The notes below the pieces were generated by a model. The model searched no databases. It saw nothing but the letters and a program-made list of their open reading frames with translations, and was not told where the DNA came from. The position numbers were made by a program, and so were the translations under genes. A stretch of DNA of 29,771 nucleotides from a virus. The stretch is taken from positions 1 to 29,771 of IMG/VR virus record IMGVR_UViG_3300030451_006230. One strand, 5' to 3'. Of the stretch, positions 9,389 to 17,838 are shown one piece after another. Within the stretch, counting starts at the first letter, position 1. Each line of letters starts with the position of its first letter.

Positions 9389-9755
9389 ACTAGCTTGCCC
9401 AACAACAGGAATAGTTCAACTACAAGATGGTTTTGGAGACGATCTTGATGAATTAAGAGAGGCTTTCGGTCATCCGATCGTGGTCACTTCGGGTTGCAGA
9501 ACAGAAGAACATAATGAGTGGCTGCAGTCACGTGGTTATCCTGCCTCTAGCAATTCATTACATTTAGTGGACAACGACAAGTATGGTACTGATACTTGCG
9601 CTATTGATATGAAAAGACCTGATGGAGTTTTATTAGTGAAGCTTTTTAAAGTTGCTTTAGAACTTGGTTGGACTGTCGGTTTGGCAAAAACTTTTGTACA
9701 TTTGGATAAAAGAGAAAAGTACACAGATCTTCCTCAAATCATCTATAGCTATTAG
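9366..9755 (+). CDS. M15-type peptidase, probable endolysin, 129 aa
   Basis: This matches the small metallopeptidase M15 fold (D-Ala-D-Ala carboxypeptidase / L-Ala-D-Glu endopeptidase type) that cuts peptidoglycan peptides. Family landmarks in order are SGCRTEEHN (42-50), SLH (64-66), AID (79-81) and VHLD (111-114). The probable zinc ligands are His66, Asp81 and His112, with Asp114 near the catalytic site. The spacing between His66 and Asp81 is longer than the usual His-x6-Asp, through an insertion. There is no signal peptide, so export would need a holin or another route. It is the first clear lysis gene after the virion operon. The initiation region GGGACGAAC is only a weak SD. Confidence 0.8.
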   Translation: MKYFQESELACPTTGIVQLQDGFGDDLDELREAFGHPIVVTSGCRTEEHNEWLQSRGYPASSNSLHLVDNDKYGTDTCAIDMKRPDGVLLVKLFKVALELGWTVGLAKTFVHLDKREKYTDLPQIIYSY

Positions 9756-9964
9756 TGCTAAAATTTTTCTTAGTAGGATGGGCTTGTGTCGGTCTAGGAC
9801 TAGATCAAAAGTGCGTCAGGCTAAGTTCAGAAGTGGTGTTCACTACTTATGAAGAGTGTTCTCAATACTACGATGTCATATCAAAAGATCTCTACAGCCG
9901 GGATGAAACTATCGTGTTAAATTTCACGTGCGTTTCATCGGGCTTGTTAGAGGATTTATTATAA
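9755..9964 (+). CDS. Short cysteine-containing exported protein, 69 aa, GTG start
   Basis: The start is GTG 9755, overlapping the endolysin stop (TAGTG). The N-terminus (LKFFLVGWACVGLGL) is hydrophobic enough for a signal peptide or membrane anchor. Four Cys follow in a small soluble part containing TTYEECSQYYDV. Small proteins with an N-terminal hydrophobic segment and a TxxxC motif are common next to marine phage endolysins in my recollection. Function is unknown; a periplasmic lysis accessory is possible. Confidence 0.6.
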   Translation: MLKFFLVGWACVGLGLDQKCVRLSSEVVFTTYEECSQYYDVISKDLYSRDETIVLNFTCVSSGLLEDLL

Positions 9965-10138
9965 AGTTCTTCTTACGTAATTAGGTAAAGTACCTTCTTC
10001 TAAATACCAAGCGTAAGCTGCTTTCCAATCGTGTTTATATTCTGCTTTTAAGAAGTCTATTAACTCTTCTTCTTTTTTATCATCACTCTTAAAAAAGTTT
10101 AAGAAGTGTTCTTTTGCTTTATTTGTTAAATTATACAT
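9959..10138 (-). CDS. Small acidic/basic mixed protein, 59 aa, unknown
   Basis: On the minus strand an ATG at 10138 opens a 59-codon frame beginning MYNLTNKAKEHFLNFF and containing KHDWKAAYAWYLEEG. An AAAGGA ribosome-binding site lies about 8 bases before it, which supports translation. Its last six bases overlap the end of the 69-aa gene on the other strand, so two operons converge here without an obvious terminator. No family recognised. Confidence 0.6.
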   Translation of the reverse strand: MYNLTNKAKEHFLNFFKSDDKKEEELIDFLKAEYKHDWKAAYAWYLEEGTLPNYVRRTL

Positions 10139-10326
10139 AATATTTTTTCCTTTCGAGATAAGGTTTTAATCAACAATAAAAGAAAAAGAAATGTTTATTT
10201 TGCACAACAGTTATGATATTTTATTACTCAGAATGGTAACGGCCAAAATGTACAGGAAGGTAACTTTATGTATATTAGCAAAAGTTTTTAGATCTAGTGT
10301 CTCTTGCAAATAACTATAGTGATTTA

Positions 10327-10542
10327 TTAACTGTCGTTACCTTCTTCTTTCCATTCTGATAGTTCTTTTTTCATCTGAATATATCTAAGATACTGAGTAA
10401 CGCATTTAGACACATCTTCATGTAGTATTGATAAATTACCAATATCTAACTCTATTGGTCTTCCCACCTCGTCATGAACCTGTTTTACTTCAGAACGTGT
10501 TAAGCTTAAATATAGCCTTCCATCTTGATAAGTTACTCTCAT
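10327..10542 (-). CDS. Small protein downstream of DNA polymerase, 71 aa
   Basis: The start overlaps the polymerase stop (ATGA at 10542-10539), so it is translationally coupled to polA. The 71 residues include a predicted beta N-terminus (MRVTYQDGRLYLSLT) and a helical, charged C-terminus. It could be a polymerase accessory or simply the last gene of the replication operon. No domain is recognised. Confidence 0.65.
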   Translation of the reverse strand: MRVTYQDGRLYLSLTRSEVKQVHDEVGRPIELDIGNLSILHEDVSKCVTQYLRYIQMKKELSEWKEEGNDS

Positions 10543-12419
10543 TGTGCTTCTCCCCAGTTTTTAGCTACCTCGACATCCACCTTAGAAGGTATTTCCATTT
10601 CTAAACAGTTTTCCATAACTTCTATAATTTTGCCTTGTTGCTCTTTAAAGCCATCAACACTAATGGCTAGTTCATCGTGTATCTGTATCATTGGTATGAT
10701 ACCTTCTTTACGCAATTCTACCATTGCTTTTTTAATTTGATCCGCAGCCGATCCTTGGATCAATCTGTTTAAAGCTTTATAGGTCCCTGCTCGTTTTAAA
10801 CCTATATTGCTTCCGTATTCTTCCACGGCTTTTTCATAAGGATAAGCTTTATGTACGCCAAAGCTTTTTGGTTCCCATAAATCAAAACGACATTGTCTTC
10901 CTAAAATAGTTCGAACCCTTCCTTTTCGTTGCGCGTGATCAGAAACTTTGTCAGCGAGTTGTCTTACAAACGGAACTCTCTCGTTATATTGGCCAATTAA
11001 AGCTTTTGCTTCGTCTGAGCCAATTCCTAGTTGATCTGACAGTTTTCCGACACCCATTCCATAGAAAAGTCCTAAATTTATGGTTTTAGCGCTCTTACGA
11101 GGTATACTTGCAATCTCGGCCATGATCGTATGGAAGTCTGTGTTTTTATCCTCTCTATAAGCCTCTAAAAGCTTTTTTGATCCGTCAAGTCCTACTTTAT
11201 TTGCATAATGAACCACCAAACGCGGCTCTTGCTGAGAATAATCGAATGAACCCCATTTTTGTCCCTCTTCAGGTAAAAATAAACTTCTAATCAACGTTCC
11301 AATCTTTAGTTCAGCATCGGCTGAGTCTCTCGCAGGAATTTGTTGTAAGTTTGGATTGTTATAACTAAATCTTCCAGTGACTGTTCCACCGCTATCACTA
11401 CGTAACTGATTAATATTCGCATGTATTCTTCCGTTATGATGAAACTTATTAATCATATTAGTAAATGTTCCCCTGGCTTTGTTATAACTTCTAGCTTCAA
11501 CAATCGCTTTAGGAATTTTATGTGGATGATTTTCCAAAAAGCTTTTTGTAAAACTAGGATTACCTTTTTCTGTTTGAGGATAATCTATCTTGCATCCTCT
11601 AAAAACTTCTTCAATGGATCGAGCTGCCCAAATATCACATTTCATTCCTGTTTCATCATGAATATATTTTAATAATTTATTCTCTCTTTTGATTAAGTTT
11701 TTTTCAGCCCTATCGACAGCTTCTAAATCTACTCGCACACCTTTTGTTCTCATCTCAATAAGAATAGGTAACAGGTCTAACTCTAAATCAAGAACTGTTT
11801 GTAAATCACTCTTCGTCACTTCTTCCTGGAGTCGGTCCCATAAACGTAAACATAAGGCAGCATCTTGCTCGGCATACTCTCCTACAAAAGTAGCCGGCAT
11901 TTTATACATCTCTGATTTAGCATCGACACCAAACTGAGCAGCAGCTTCGTAAAGTCCCCACTCTGATTTACTGTCAGCTAAATATTCTTTTGATAATGCA
12001 TTTAAAGAATAACTGTATTTATTTTCGTCCACTAAAGGAGCAGCAATCATCGTATCAATAATACGACCATTCCAACTAACTCCTTCAGCTTGTAGCCATC
12101 CAAAGTCATAGGTTGCATTATGTGCTATCTTATCACAATCAGTGGACAGCATTTCTTTTAACCAATCCAAAGTGACAATAGGATCAAAATTAAAACTATT
12201 TTCATGGCGAATGGGATAATACCCTTCCCAACCATCCACAGCAACAGCAACGCCAATAATATTTCCGTCATTTGTAGCCCACCCTGGTCCTTTCGATGTA
12301 ATGTTCGGATCTTTTGTTTCTAAGTCGATAGCAATTCTTTTTGCGTCTTTAATGTCTTTAAATTCTTGTGGCGGCAGCCACTCTGATTTTGGTTTAAACA
12401 TTCCTATTTGTTTGCTCAT
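10539..12419 (-). CDS. polA: DNA polymerase I (family A) with 3'-5' exonuclease, 626 aa
   Basis: This is the phage replicative polymerase. The exonuclease domain has Asp32/Glu34 (IDLETKD), Asp105 (ATYDFGWL) and Tyr182-x3-Asp186 (YAEQD), so proofreading residues are present. The polymerase domain has motif A DYSQQEPR (Asp393), motif B RKSAKTINLGLFYG (441-454; Arg441, Lys445, Tyr453) and motif C IHDE (580-583). There is no 5'-3' exonuclease domain. At the position matching E. coli Phe762 it has Leu449. Motif A reads QQEPR where Pol I has QIELR. The gene overlaps the helicase gene upstream by 4 bases. Confidence 0.95.
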   Translation of the reverse strand: MSKQIGMFKPKSEWLPPQEFKDIKDAKRIAIDLETKDPNITSKGPGWATNDGNIIGVAVAVDGWEGYYPIRHENSFNFDPIVTLDWLKEMLSTDCDKIAHNATYDFGWLQAEGVSWNGRIIDTMIAAPLVDENKYSYSLNALSKEYLADSKSEWGLYEAAAQFGVDAKSEMYKMPATFVGEYAEQDAALCLRLWDRLQEEVTKSDLQTVLDLELDLLPILIEMRTKGVRVDLEAVDRAEKNLIKRENKLLKYIHDETGMKCDIWAARSIEEVFRGCKIDYPQTEKGNPSFTKSFLENHPHKIPKAIVEARSYNKARGTFTNMINKFHHNGRIHANINQLRSDSGGTVTGRFSYNNPNLQQIPARDSADAELKIGTLIRSLFLPEEGQKWGSFDYSQQEPRLVVHYANKVGLDGSKKLLEAYREDKNTDFHTIMAEIASIPRKSAKTINLGLFYGMGVGKLSDQLGIGSDEAKALIGQYNERVPFVRQLADKVSDHAQRKGRVRTILGRQCRFDLWEPKSFGVHKAYPYEKAVEEYGSNIGLKRAGTYKALNRLIQGSAADQIKKAMVELRKEGIIPMIQIHDELAISVDGFKEQQGKIIEVMENCLEMEIPSKVDVEVAKNWGEAQ

Positions 12420-14002
12420 ACCCTATATGCCTCCCTGCTTGTTGGTGTTACTATATAAAGATTTTCTTTTGCTCTTGAAAAGGCGACATAAAAAAGTCGA
12501 TGCTCACTAATAGGGTTTTTCTTATAATCCTCATAGGCCATTTTACCTATGTCTAATGAAACAATAACATTATCAGCTTCCCCGCCTTTTTGCTGATGTA
12601 TTGTAGACAAAGTTACTCTCGGTTCTCTTCCTATATCCTCTCCTCTTGACTCTAAGTTTTCTAAGTAAGCTCTTGTTTCTGTGTTTAAAGTAGTCATGAC
12701 TTCCACCCACGACTGATCTTTATTTGCAACAAGACCGTAATCTTGAACTAATTCGTCAAAAGAAACTTTTTTATCCGGTAGAGCTTTTTTCTGCTCCGAT
12801 ACTATTTTTTTATATCCTCTAGTCACAAAGTCTTTTCCTAAAACTTTGTACATATTCTCTACCATTTTTAATGAGACAGAGTTTTTATAAATTGTTAAGT
12901 CCTTCCAAGTTAGTATCGCATTTCTCTCTTGTGATTTAATCGAATATCGATATTTATTATCTCTCATCTTAACACGAAAGAATACATTTTTCTTTACTAA
13001 CATTTCTTCTAAGTCTTCTCTAATAGACCTGGTTCTTCCCATAATCAACCATGACCCGTTGTTCATATCTAAATGATAAATGTTTCTAATAAACTCGACT
13101 TGACCATCGCGCTCCGCGGGTCGCCACTCAATATCCTCGGAGTTCGTGATTTGCTCTTCGACACGGTTCACTACTTCCCAAACTTTTCTTGGGACTCTTT
13201 TTGACTGGTCTAAAACAATAACTTCTTCAGCATTTTCTTTTACTTCTAACGCTTTCGCTACATCTGCATCAGCCCAAGTATAAATAGCCTGGTTAGGGTC
13301 CATAGCAATATAAGAGGTTTCAGAGGACTTCCAAATTTTCTCAGCCATTTTCCATTGAATGGTAGACATGTCTTGAGCCTCATCAAAAAAGACAACTTTA
13401 AATTCTTTGACTCGACTGCTAACCACATAGTCATGAATTAAATCCGTAAAATCTTTTTTCGGACCTACGTCTTTTGTCATGAAACCAGTGACACCATCTG
13501 TAAAATTCTCGTAACCATACTCTTTATATTCTTGAAGACCCTTAGCAATATATTCTAATTTATGTTTAACAATGTCTTGAGCAAACATGGCCCAAGCATC
13601 GTCTAAAGAGATATCTCTTCTTTTTGCTTTCTCTATAAGATGAATATACTTTTCGTCATATGAGTTAAAAAAACTGTCATCGTCATTACTGACATTAATA
13701 TTAATCCTAAGTACATTTGATATGTTTCTCCAATCATTTTTACTTAATATATATTCTCGCGTTAGACCCATTTGACGTAAAGCAAACGAGTGCAGCGTCG
13801 AGAAATTTTCTAGTTGGTTCATGGGTATCTTAAAACGGTCCGCGGCCCGTTGCTTAGCCTCGTCTACTGCTTTATTAGAAAAAGAAAAGAAAGCAATCTC
13901 ATCGATCTTCACTTCTTGTTGAATATACTCTTCAATCTTGTTCAAGATAAAAGTAGTTTTACCTGTTCCCGGAGGCCCGATAACGACTATTGGTTTACTC
14001 AA
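12416..14002 (-). CDS. Superfamily 1 DNA helicase, UvrD/Dda-like, 528 aa
   Basis: This is an ATP-driven helicase acting at the replication fork or in recombination. Motif I is GPPGTGKT (9-16), motif Ia/Ib includes FSTLHSF (67-73), motif II is DEAQD (207-211), then QSKR, TIHQQKGGEA (motif V) and YVAFSRAKE (motif VI). At 528 residues it is shorter than UvrD (about 720) and nearer phage Dda-type helicases. Motif V has HQQKGG where UvrD-type proteins usually have HxxKGLE. It overlaps both primase and polymerase genes by 4 bases (ATGA), so the three are probably made in a fixed ratio. Confidence 0.9.
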   Translation of the reverse strand: MSKPIVVIGPPGTGKTTFILNKIEEYIQQEVKIDEIAFFSFSNKAVDEAKQRAADRFKIPMNQLENFSTLHSFALRQMGLTREYILSKNDWRNISNVLRININVSNDDDSFFNSYDEKYIHLIEKAKRRDISLDDAWAMFAQDIVKHKLEYIAKGLQEYKEYGYENFTDGVTGFMTKDVGPKKDFTDLIHDYVVSSRVKEFKVVFFDEAQDMSTIQWKMAEKIWKSSETSYIAMDPNQAIYTWADADVAKALEVKENAEEVIVLDQSKRVPRKVWEVVNRVEEQITNSEDIEWRPAERDGQVEFIRNIYHLDMNNGSWLIMGRTRSIREDLEEMLVKKNVFFRVKMRDNKYRYSIKSQERNAILTWKDLTIYKNSVSLKMVENMYKVLGKDFVTRGYKKIVSEQKKALPDKKVSFDELVQDYGLVANKDQSWVEVMTTLNTETRAYLENLESRGEDIGREPRVTLSTIHQQKGGEADNVIVSLDIGKMAYEDYKKNPISEHRLFYVAFSRAKENLYIVTPTSREAYRV

Positions 14003-15558
14003 AACGGAATATTCTCCTCTTCAATGTCTGGTCTCTTCATGTCCGGAACATCTAATTCAATATCATCAGATAAAATTTCTTTTATTTTCCAAAGTCTAAC
14101 TTTTACTTTTTTAATTCTTTTCGTTAAGTCTTCTGCTTTATATTCTTCTCTTAATCTTACAGTGACCCAAGACCTGGACTCTTTAAAATCGTTTCTTTTC
14201 AAATGATCCATTAAATCTTTCAAAGCAAAATAAGTAAAACCCTCTTCTGTAAATGACTTACCTAAAAAGATGTCCTCAATACTGACAGCTTCTCCCTGAT
14301 GTAAAATAAATTCTTCAAGAAGTTCTCTGAACTCACCTTTTTTTGTTACCTCTTCCGGAGGATAATCAATAGAAATATTTTCCAAAAGTTCTGTGTAAGT
14401 TTGGTTCCAATCATTTAAGGCCATGTTTGGAATACCTTTATTCAATTGTTCAATGCAAGCTTGAATAACTTTTTTATGAGTCATTAAGTCTTCAGTTGAT
14501 GGTAGTTCAATTCTACGGTCATCAACATTAAGAAAGTAACGAGGCGGATCAGATTTGTAGACCTTTAAGTCAGAATAAACCGGGTGTTCCCGATCATTCT
14601 CACCACCCACCCCGTACTTTCTCTTCTTACAGAGTCTCTTATTACAGAGACTTTCGATAGGAGGCTGCGTGCATCTGTAAGAATATCGTGGTGCCCCATT
14701 GGAGTCACTCTGGGACACCTGCTTAATGATGACTAAAACCTCGTCAGATTTTAAAGGAGGCTGTATATACTGACGATTATAGTCCTCAATAAGATTTTTA
14801 TAATTATCGGGATCAAATTTACGATAATAGACCCCGATATTAAATAGCGCATTGTTTCGGCCACCCTCACCAATTCCGTCTTCCGTTAAAATTTGAAGAC
14901 AAGGTGGACCATCTTTTACTACTTCATTTTTAAAATCAGTTTTAATTTTCTTTAAATCAGTAACAACATATTTTTCATGTAATTCAAAAAATTGTTCTAA
15001 AGAAGCAGCGGAACCGTCATCATTTAAGGCATATCGATTACGGCCGTGATAAGGTAGATTGATCCAACTTCCTGTATCTCTTTTTTCTTCTCCCTCTTTA
15101 ACAAACAATTCAATTTGTTTTGGAAAAACTTCAGCGGCCGGATAACCGAGAGCTGTTGCCATCTCACTAAGCTTTAACTGTATCTCTTTTGCAGTGACTT
15201 GTTTGCTCATGAACATATACAAGTGAGCACCACCACTTTTTGAGAGACACATGATCAAAGGAAATTTTTTGTCATGTATCTTTTTTTGTAAAGCTTTGTG
15301 ATCTAATGGATAAACGTCGATATCAATCGCACCGAATAAACATTTGTTTTCATCGTTAATCGGAACAATACCCATAGCCGGATATTCTCCTTTTAAGTGT
15401 AGTTCAAATTTTTCTATGGTTGGCGGCTCGTGGACCGTCTTCATTCGAGCCTCTACTTTTTTACCGTTCTGTGGCTCATTTGATTTCTCAAATACTCCGT
15501 GAGCCCTCTCTAAACCAGTAAAAATATCTTTAAATTTTTGTACTAATTCTAAATTCAT
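13999..15558 (-). CDS. Archaeo-eukaryotic-type primase with cysteine cluster, 519 aa
   Basis: The N-terminal half has the archaeo-eukaryotic primase signature: GAIDIDVY with Asp79 and Asp81 for metal binding, KSGGAHLY (107-114), EVFPKQ (143-148) and LPYHGR. It resembles the primases of TOTE-type elements. A second part has Cys220 (GPPC), GGRNNALF (232-239), and Cys296, Cys305 and Cys310. Four Cys in this layout recall the iron-sulfur domain of PriL, a resemblance and not proof. The C-terminus ends EEENIPF, like the acidic tip of bacterial SSB. A GGAGG site precedes the start. It probably lays down primers for the adjacent polymerase. No DnaB-type helicase is fused to it. Confidence 0.8.
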   Translation of the reverse strand: MNLELVQKFKDIFTGLERAHGVFEKSNEPQNGKKVEARMKTVHEPPTIEKFELHLKGEYPAMGIVPINDENKCLFGAIDIDVYPLDHKALQKKIHDKKFPLIMCLSKSGGAHLYMFMSKQVTAKEIQLKLSEMATALGYPAAEVFPKQIELFVKEGEEKRDTGSWINLPYHGRNRYALNDDGSAASLEQFFELHEKYVVTDLKKIKTDFKNEVVKDGPPCLQILTEDGIGEGGRNNALFNIGVYYRKFDPDNYKNLIEDYNRQYIQPPLKSDEVLVIIKQVSQSDSNGAPRYSYRCTQPPIESLCNKRLCKKRKYGVGGENDREHPVYSDLKVYKSDPPRYFLNVDDRRIELPSTEDLMTHKKVIQACIEQLNKGIPNMALNDWNQTYTELLENISIDYPPEEVTKKGEFRELLEEFILHQGEAVSIEDIFLGKSFTEEGFTYFALKDLMDHLKRNDFKESRSWVTVRLREEYKAEDLTKRIKKVKVRLWKIKEILSDDIELDVPDMKRPDIEEENIPF

Positions 15559-15577
15559 TTTGCCTCCGAATTTAAAA

Positions 15578-15600
15578 GCTAGCCGAGATTATCGGCTAGC
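15578..15600 (-). terminator. Intrinsic terminator/attenuator between SSB and primase genes
   Basis: A perfect 9-bp stem GCTAGCCGA / TCGGCTAGC with a 5-base loop is followed, in the minus direction, by TTTTAAATT. It lies in the 54-base gap after the SSB gene and before the primase ribosome-binding site. Partial termination here would give more SSB-type protein than primase, helicase and polymerase. The U-run is short, so leaky termination is expected. Confidence 0.7.
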
Positions 15601-15612
15601 CCACCCTTATGT

Positions 15613-16452
15613 TTAAAACGGTAAATCAGAATCTGCTTTTGCAGAATTTCCCTGAACCGAAACTTTCTCGTCTTCTTGTTGTGGTGTTGAGTCTACTTCA
15701 CCACTATGTATTTGTTTTTCAAATAACATAGCGTCTTCATAGATTTTCTGAACGTTAGGATTGTTTAACTCATCAATCCATTTACTTTCAGAAATAACCC
15801 AACCGAACCATTTACCTTTGTCATTCTTTTCTCTTATAGTTTTTAAAAGATAAGAACGTGCAAAATCTTTTGGTTGGTAGACCTCATCACCATCGACTCT
15901 TCTTTGATTAGACATAATAGAGTTCCAGGTTCTTGATTTCTTCAACTGAGTAGATTTCATTTTTATAATTGCTTTTGACCACATACCATCGGGCTCCAAA
16001 ACAATCACATAATGTTCAGCGGTGTTTTCAATATAAGTATCACCACCTACTATTCTCTCTTTGTTGTCTTCACCTCGCACAACTTTACCCTCTCTTTTCA
16101 TTTGTTCAAATTGTGCAGGTGTGTAGATGTTTACGGGAGCACCAGGTCCTTCACCTCTTTCAGCCCACTCCACATAACGTCTTCTGTAGTATACAGGTAA
16201 AACAACAATATCTTTGTAAGCTTTGTCGGTTACGTTATTGAAGATCATTCCGGCTTCTGCTCCTGGGATATAATCTGAGTCTTCCTTATCTATTTGAGGA
16301 GAAGTGTCTCCGATGATATTTAAATAAGGTATTGCAAAATCTTCAGTGCCTCTTTCTGATAAAGAGGGTCCTGTCTTCTTTAGCAAGTCACCCATCGCTA
16401 ACGCGTTTCCTGTTTGTTTTTTAGCTACCGCTTGTTCTTTTTTCTCTGACAT
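15613..16452 (-). CDS. Probable single-stranded-DNA-binding protein, 279 aa
   Basis: The protein ends KADSDLPF, closely resembling the acidic DDDIPF tip of bacterial SSB that recruits partners. The body has mixed beta structure with aromatic and basic residues (YYRRRYVEW, SRTWNSIMSNQRR), consistent with an OB-fold like that of phage T7 gp2.5-type proteins. The long linker before the tip is Gln/Asp/Ser-rich and probably disordered. It is the gene just before the primase, with a terminator between. The family assignment is from tail, context and recollection of similar marine phage proteins. Confidence 0.65.
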   Translation of the reverse strand: MSEKKEQAVAKKQTGNALAMGDLLKKTGPSLSERGTEDFAIPYLNIIGDTSPQIDKEDSDYIPGAEAGMIFNNVTDKAYKDIVVLPVYYRRRYVEWAERGEGPGAPVNIYTPAQFEQMKREGKVVRGEDNKERIVGGDTYIENTAEHYVIVLEPDGMWSKAIIKMKSTQLKKSRTWNSIMSNQRRVDGDEVYQPKDFARSYLLKTIREKNDKGKWFGWVISESKWIDELNNPNVQKIYEDAMLFEKQIHSGEVDSTPQQEDEKVSVQGNSAKADSDLPF

Positions 16453-16453
16453 A

Positions 16454-16996
16454 TTATTTTCCTTTCTTAATGTTTATTTTATGTCCTACGAAAACGCCAA
16501 ATGTTTCCATAGGAAGTTCTTTACCGCTCTCAATCATTTCACGAATGAAACCCTTAAGAGTCATAGGCTCAACCTTAACATTTCTATCAGTATCTAAGCC
16601 TTGTTTAGCAAGTTCAGTAAAAACATTATTTGCCTTTTCGTCTTCGGCTCTACCAAATTTTACTACAACTTGATTTTTTATAATGTCATCATAACCATTA
16701 TCACGAAGCCATTGGAACGCTTCCTCTTGCTTCTCTTTAGTTATGCTTCCAGTATAAAACGGTTTAATGTCAACTGACTGACCATCAGTCATTCTTATTG
16801 AACGAACTCCACGCTCTTCCATAAGCTGAACAATTAATTCATTTTGTTGACGTAAGCTTTCTTTTTTTGCTTTTAATAAAAGTTCAAGATCATTTATTTC
16901 AGTTTCGAATTTTAGATAATCTTGGCAAGCTTTAGAAATTGGATCGACTTCATTGACCTCAAAATCTTTTTTATCTCTTCTAAGATCTAGACTCAT
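16454..16996 (-). CDS. Coiled-coil phage protein of the replication cluster, 180 aa
   Basis: Residues about 25-60 form a strongly predicted coiled coil (LELLLKAKKESLRQQNEL). It is followed by a compact domain with VRSIRMTDGQSVDIKPFY and EEAFQWLRDNGYDDIIK, and a C-terminal ELPMETFGVFVG. Proteins with this order occur beside SSB-like genes in marine phages as I recall, but no function is established. It starts 17 bases inside the end of the upstream 163-aa gene and stops one base before the SSB gene, so co-translation is likely. Confidence 0.7.
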   Translation of the reverse strand: MSLDLRRDKKDFEVNEVDPISKACQDYLKFETEINDLELLLKAKKESLRQQNELIVQLMEERGVRSIRMTDGQSVDIKPFYTGSITKEKQEEAFQWLRDNGYDDIIKNQVVVKFGRAEDEKANNVFTELAKQGLDTDRNVKVEPMTLKGFIREMIESGKELPMETFGVFVGHKINIKKGK

Positions 16997-17471
16997 ATTG
17001 CCTCCTCAATTCTTCTGCTTTTTTATTTTTTAATTCTGTCAATTGTTTATCATAAATTTTTTGTGCGATACCAATTGCCATTATTTTTGTAAAAGAGTCT
17101 AAAACATTTTGTTTTACTTTTTTTACATCTTTCTTTTCTAAGTTCATGTCATCAATCTTTTGCAATGCATCGATTGTCATTTTAATTATTTTTTTATCTG
17201 AACTTGAAAATTCTTTGTCTGAAATTCTAGCAGCTAGTGCGTCAGCTACTGCGTCTTCAGTTCTTACTGTTGCATCACATACTGTATAACTAACAATGGG
17301 ACATTTCTCATATTGTTTTAAAATGTCTTGTCTGCTTGGAACAGTGTGAAGAATTATTTTTTCATCCTTCTTGATAGTTACATCATGCTTAGGATAAAAA
17401 ACTGCCATGCCGCTTTTCGTTCTTTTATGATACGTTATAACGCCATTTATTTTATCGTGTTTCTCGGTCAT
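16980..17471 (-). CDS. Lys-rich hypothetical protein, 163 aa
   Basis: The first third contains a basic beta-like segment (VITYHKRTKSGMAVFYPK), and the rest is charged and helical (KKDVKKVKQNVLDS, ELKNKKAEELRRQY). No catalytic or zinc-binding pattern is seen. Operon position, with SSB, primase, helicase and polymerase downstream, suggests a DNA-replication accessory. An AAAGGC-like site lies 5' of its ATG. Confidence 0.6.
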   Translation of the reverse strand: MTEKHDKINGVITYHKRTKSGMAVFYPKHDVTIKKDEKIILHTVPSRQDILKQYEKCPIVSYTVCDATVRTEDAVADALAARISDKEFSSSDKKIIKMTIDALQKIDDMNLEKKDVKKVKQNVLDSFTKIMAIGIAQKIYDKQLTELKNKKAEELRRQYESRS

Positions 17472-17487
17472 TTGTTTTTTGCCTTTC

Positions 17488-17838
17488 TTATTCGTTTATG
17501 TCTACTCTGATAGGAAAGTAATCTTTTTCTAATCTATCATATTTCAACATATTATATCTACCGTTGAGAATATACGAAACTACACTTGTGGTCAAGCCGA
17601 TAAGTGCAGGGTCTCCAACTAGTAATATATAATCCGTGTCTTTTATATCTTTTAGCATTGTTTTTAATTTTCTTATTGTGGGCTGTGGAGACATTACCAC
17701 CTGTTTTTGGCCATCAAATAAAAAGATAATCTCACCAAATCTCTCTGCCTGAGAGTAGTCTAACGCTCTTATTGTTCCATCTTGATGTTTTCTCATAACA
17801 TTCTGGACGATATAAACTTTACTTTTTGTATCATTCAT
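17488..17838 (-). CDS. Conserved-type phage protein, 116 aa, first gene of replication operon
   Basis: The product reads as a compact alpha/beta domain: a strand (SKVYIVQNV), then YSQAERFGEIIFLFDG, then DTDYILLVGDPALIGLTTSVVSY, then MLKYDRLEKDYFPIRVDI. The GDP followed by hydrophobic helix is the most characteristic feature. I recall similar proteins in many marine phages, all unassigned. As the first gene of the minus-strand replication operon it may be made early. AAGGA precedes the start. Confidence 0.7.
   Translation of the reverse strand: MNDTKSKVYIVQNVMRKHQDGTIRALDYSQAERFGEIIFLFDGQKQVVMSPQPTIRKLKTMLKDIKDTDYILLVGDPALIGLTTSVVSYILNGRYNMLKYDRLEKDYFPIRVDINE

Noticed and set aside
10249-10314. 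Plus-strand 21-codon frame and an AGTGTCT near 10293
   Set aside because: The frame has no support, and the AGTGTCT is on the opposite strand to the hammerhead sites and is followed by CTTGC, so it does not match the URURGC arm.
14481-14490. Other CUGANGA-like strings on the minus strand (also near 17258 and 16346)
   Set aside because: They lie in coding sequence and no stem II followed by GAA can be formed, so they are not second ribozymes.
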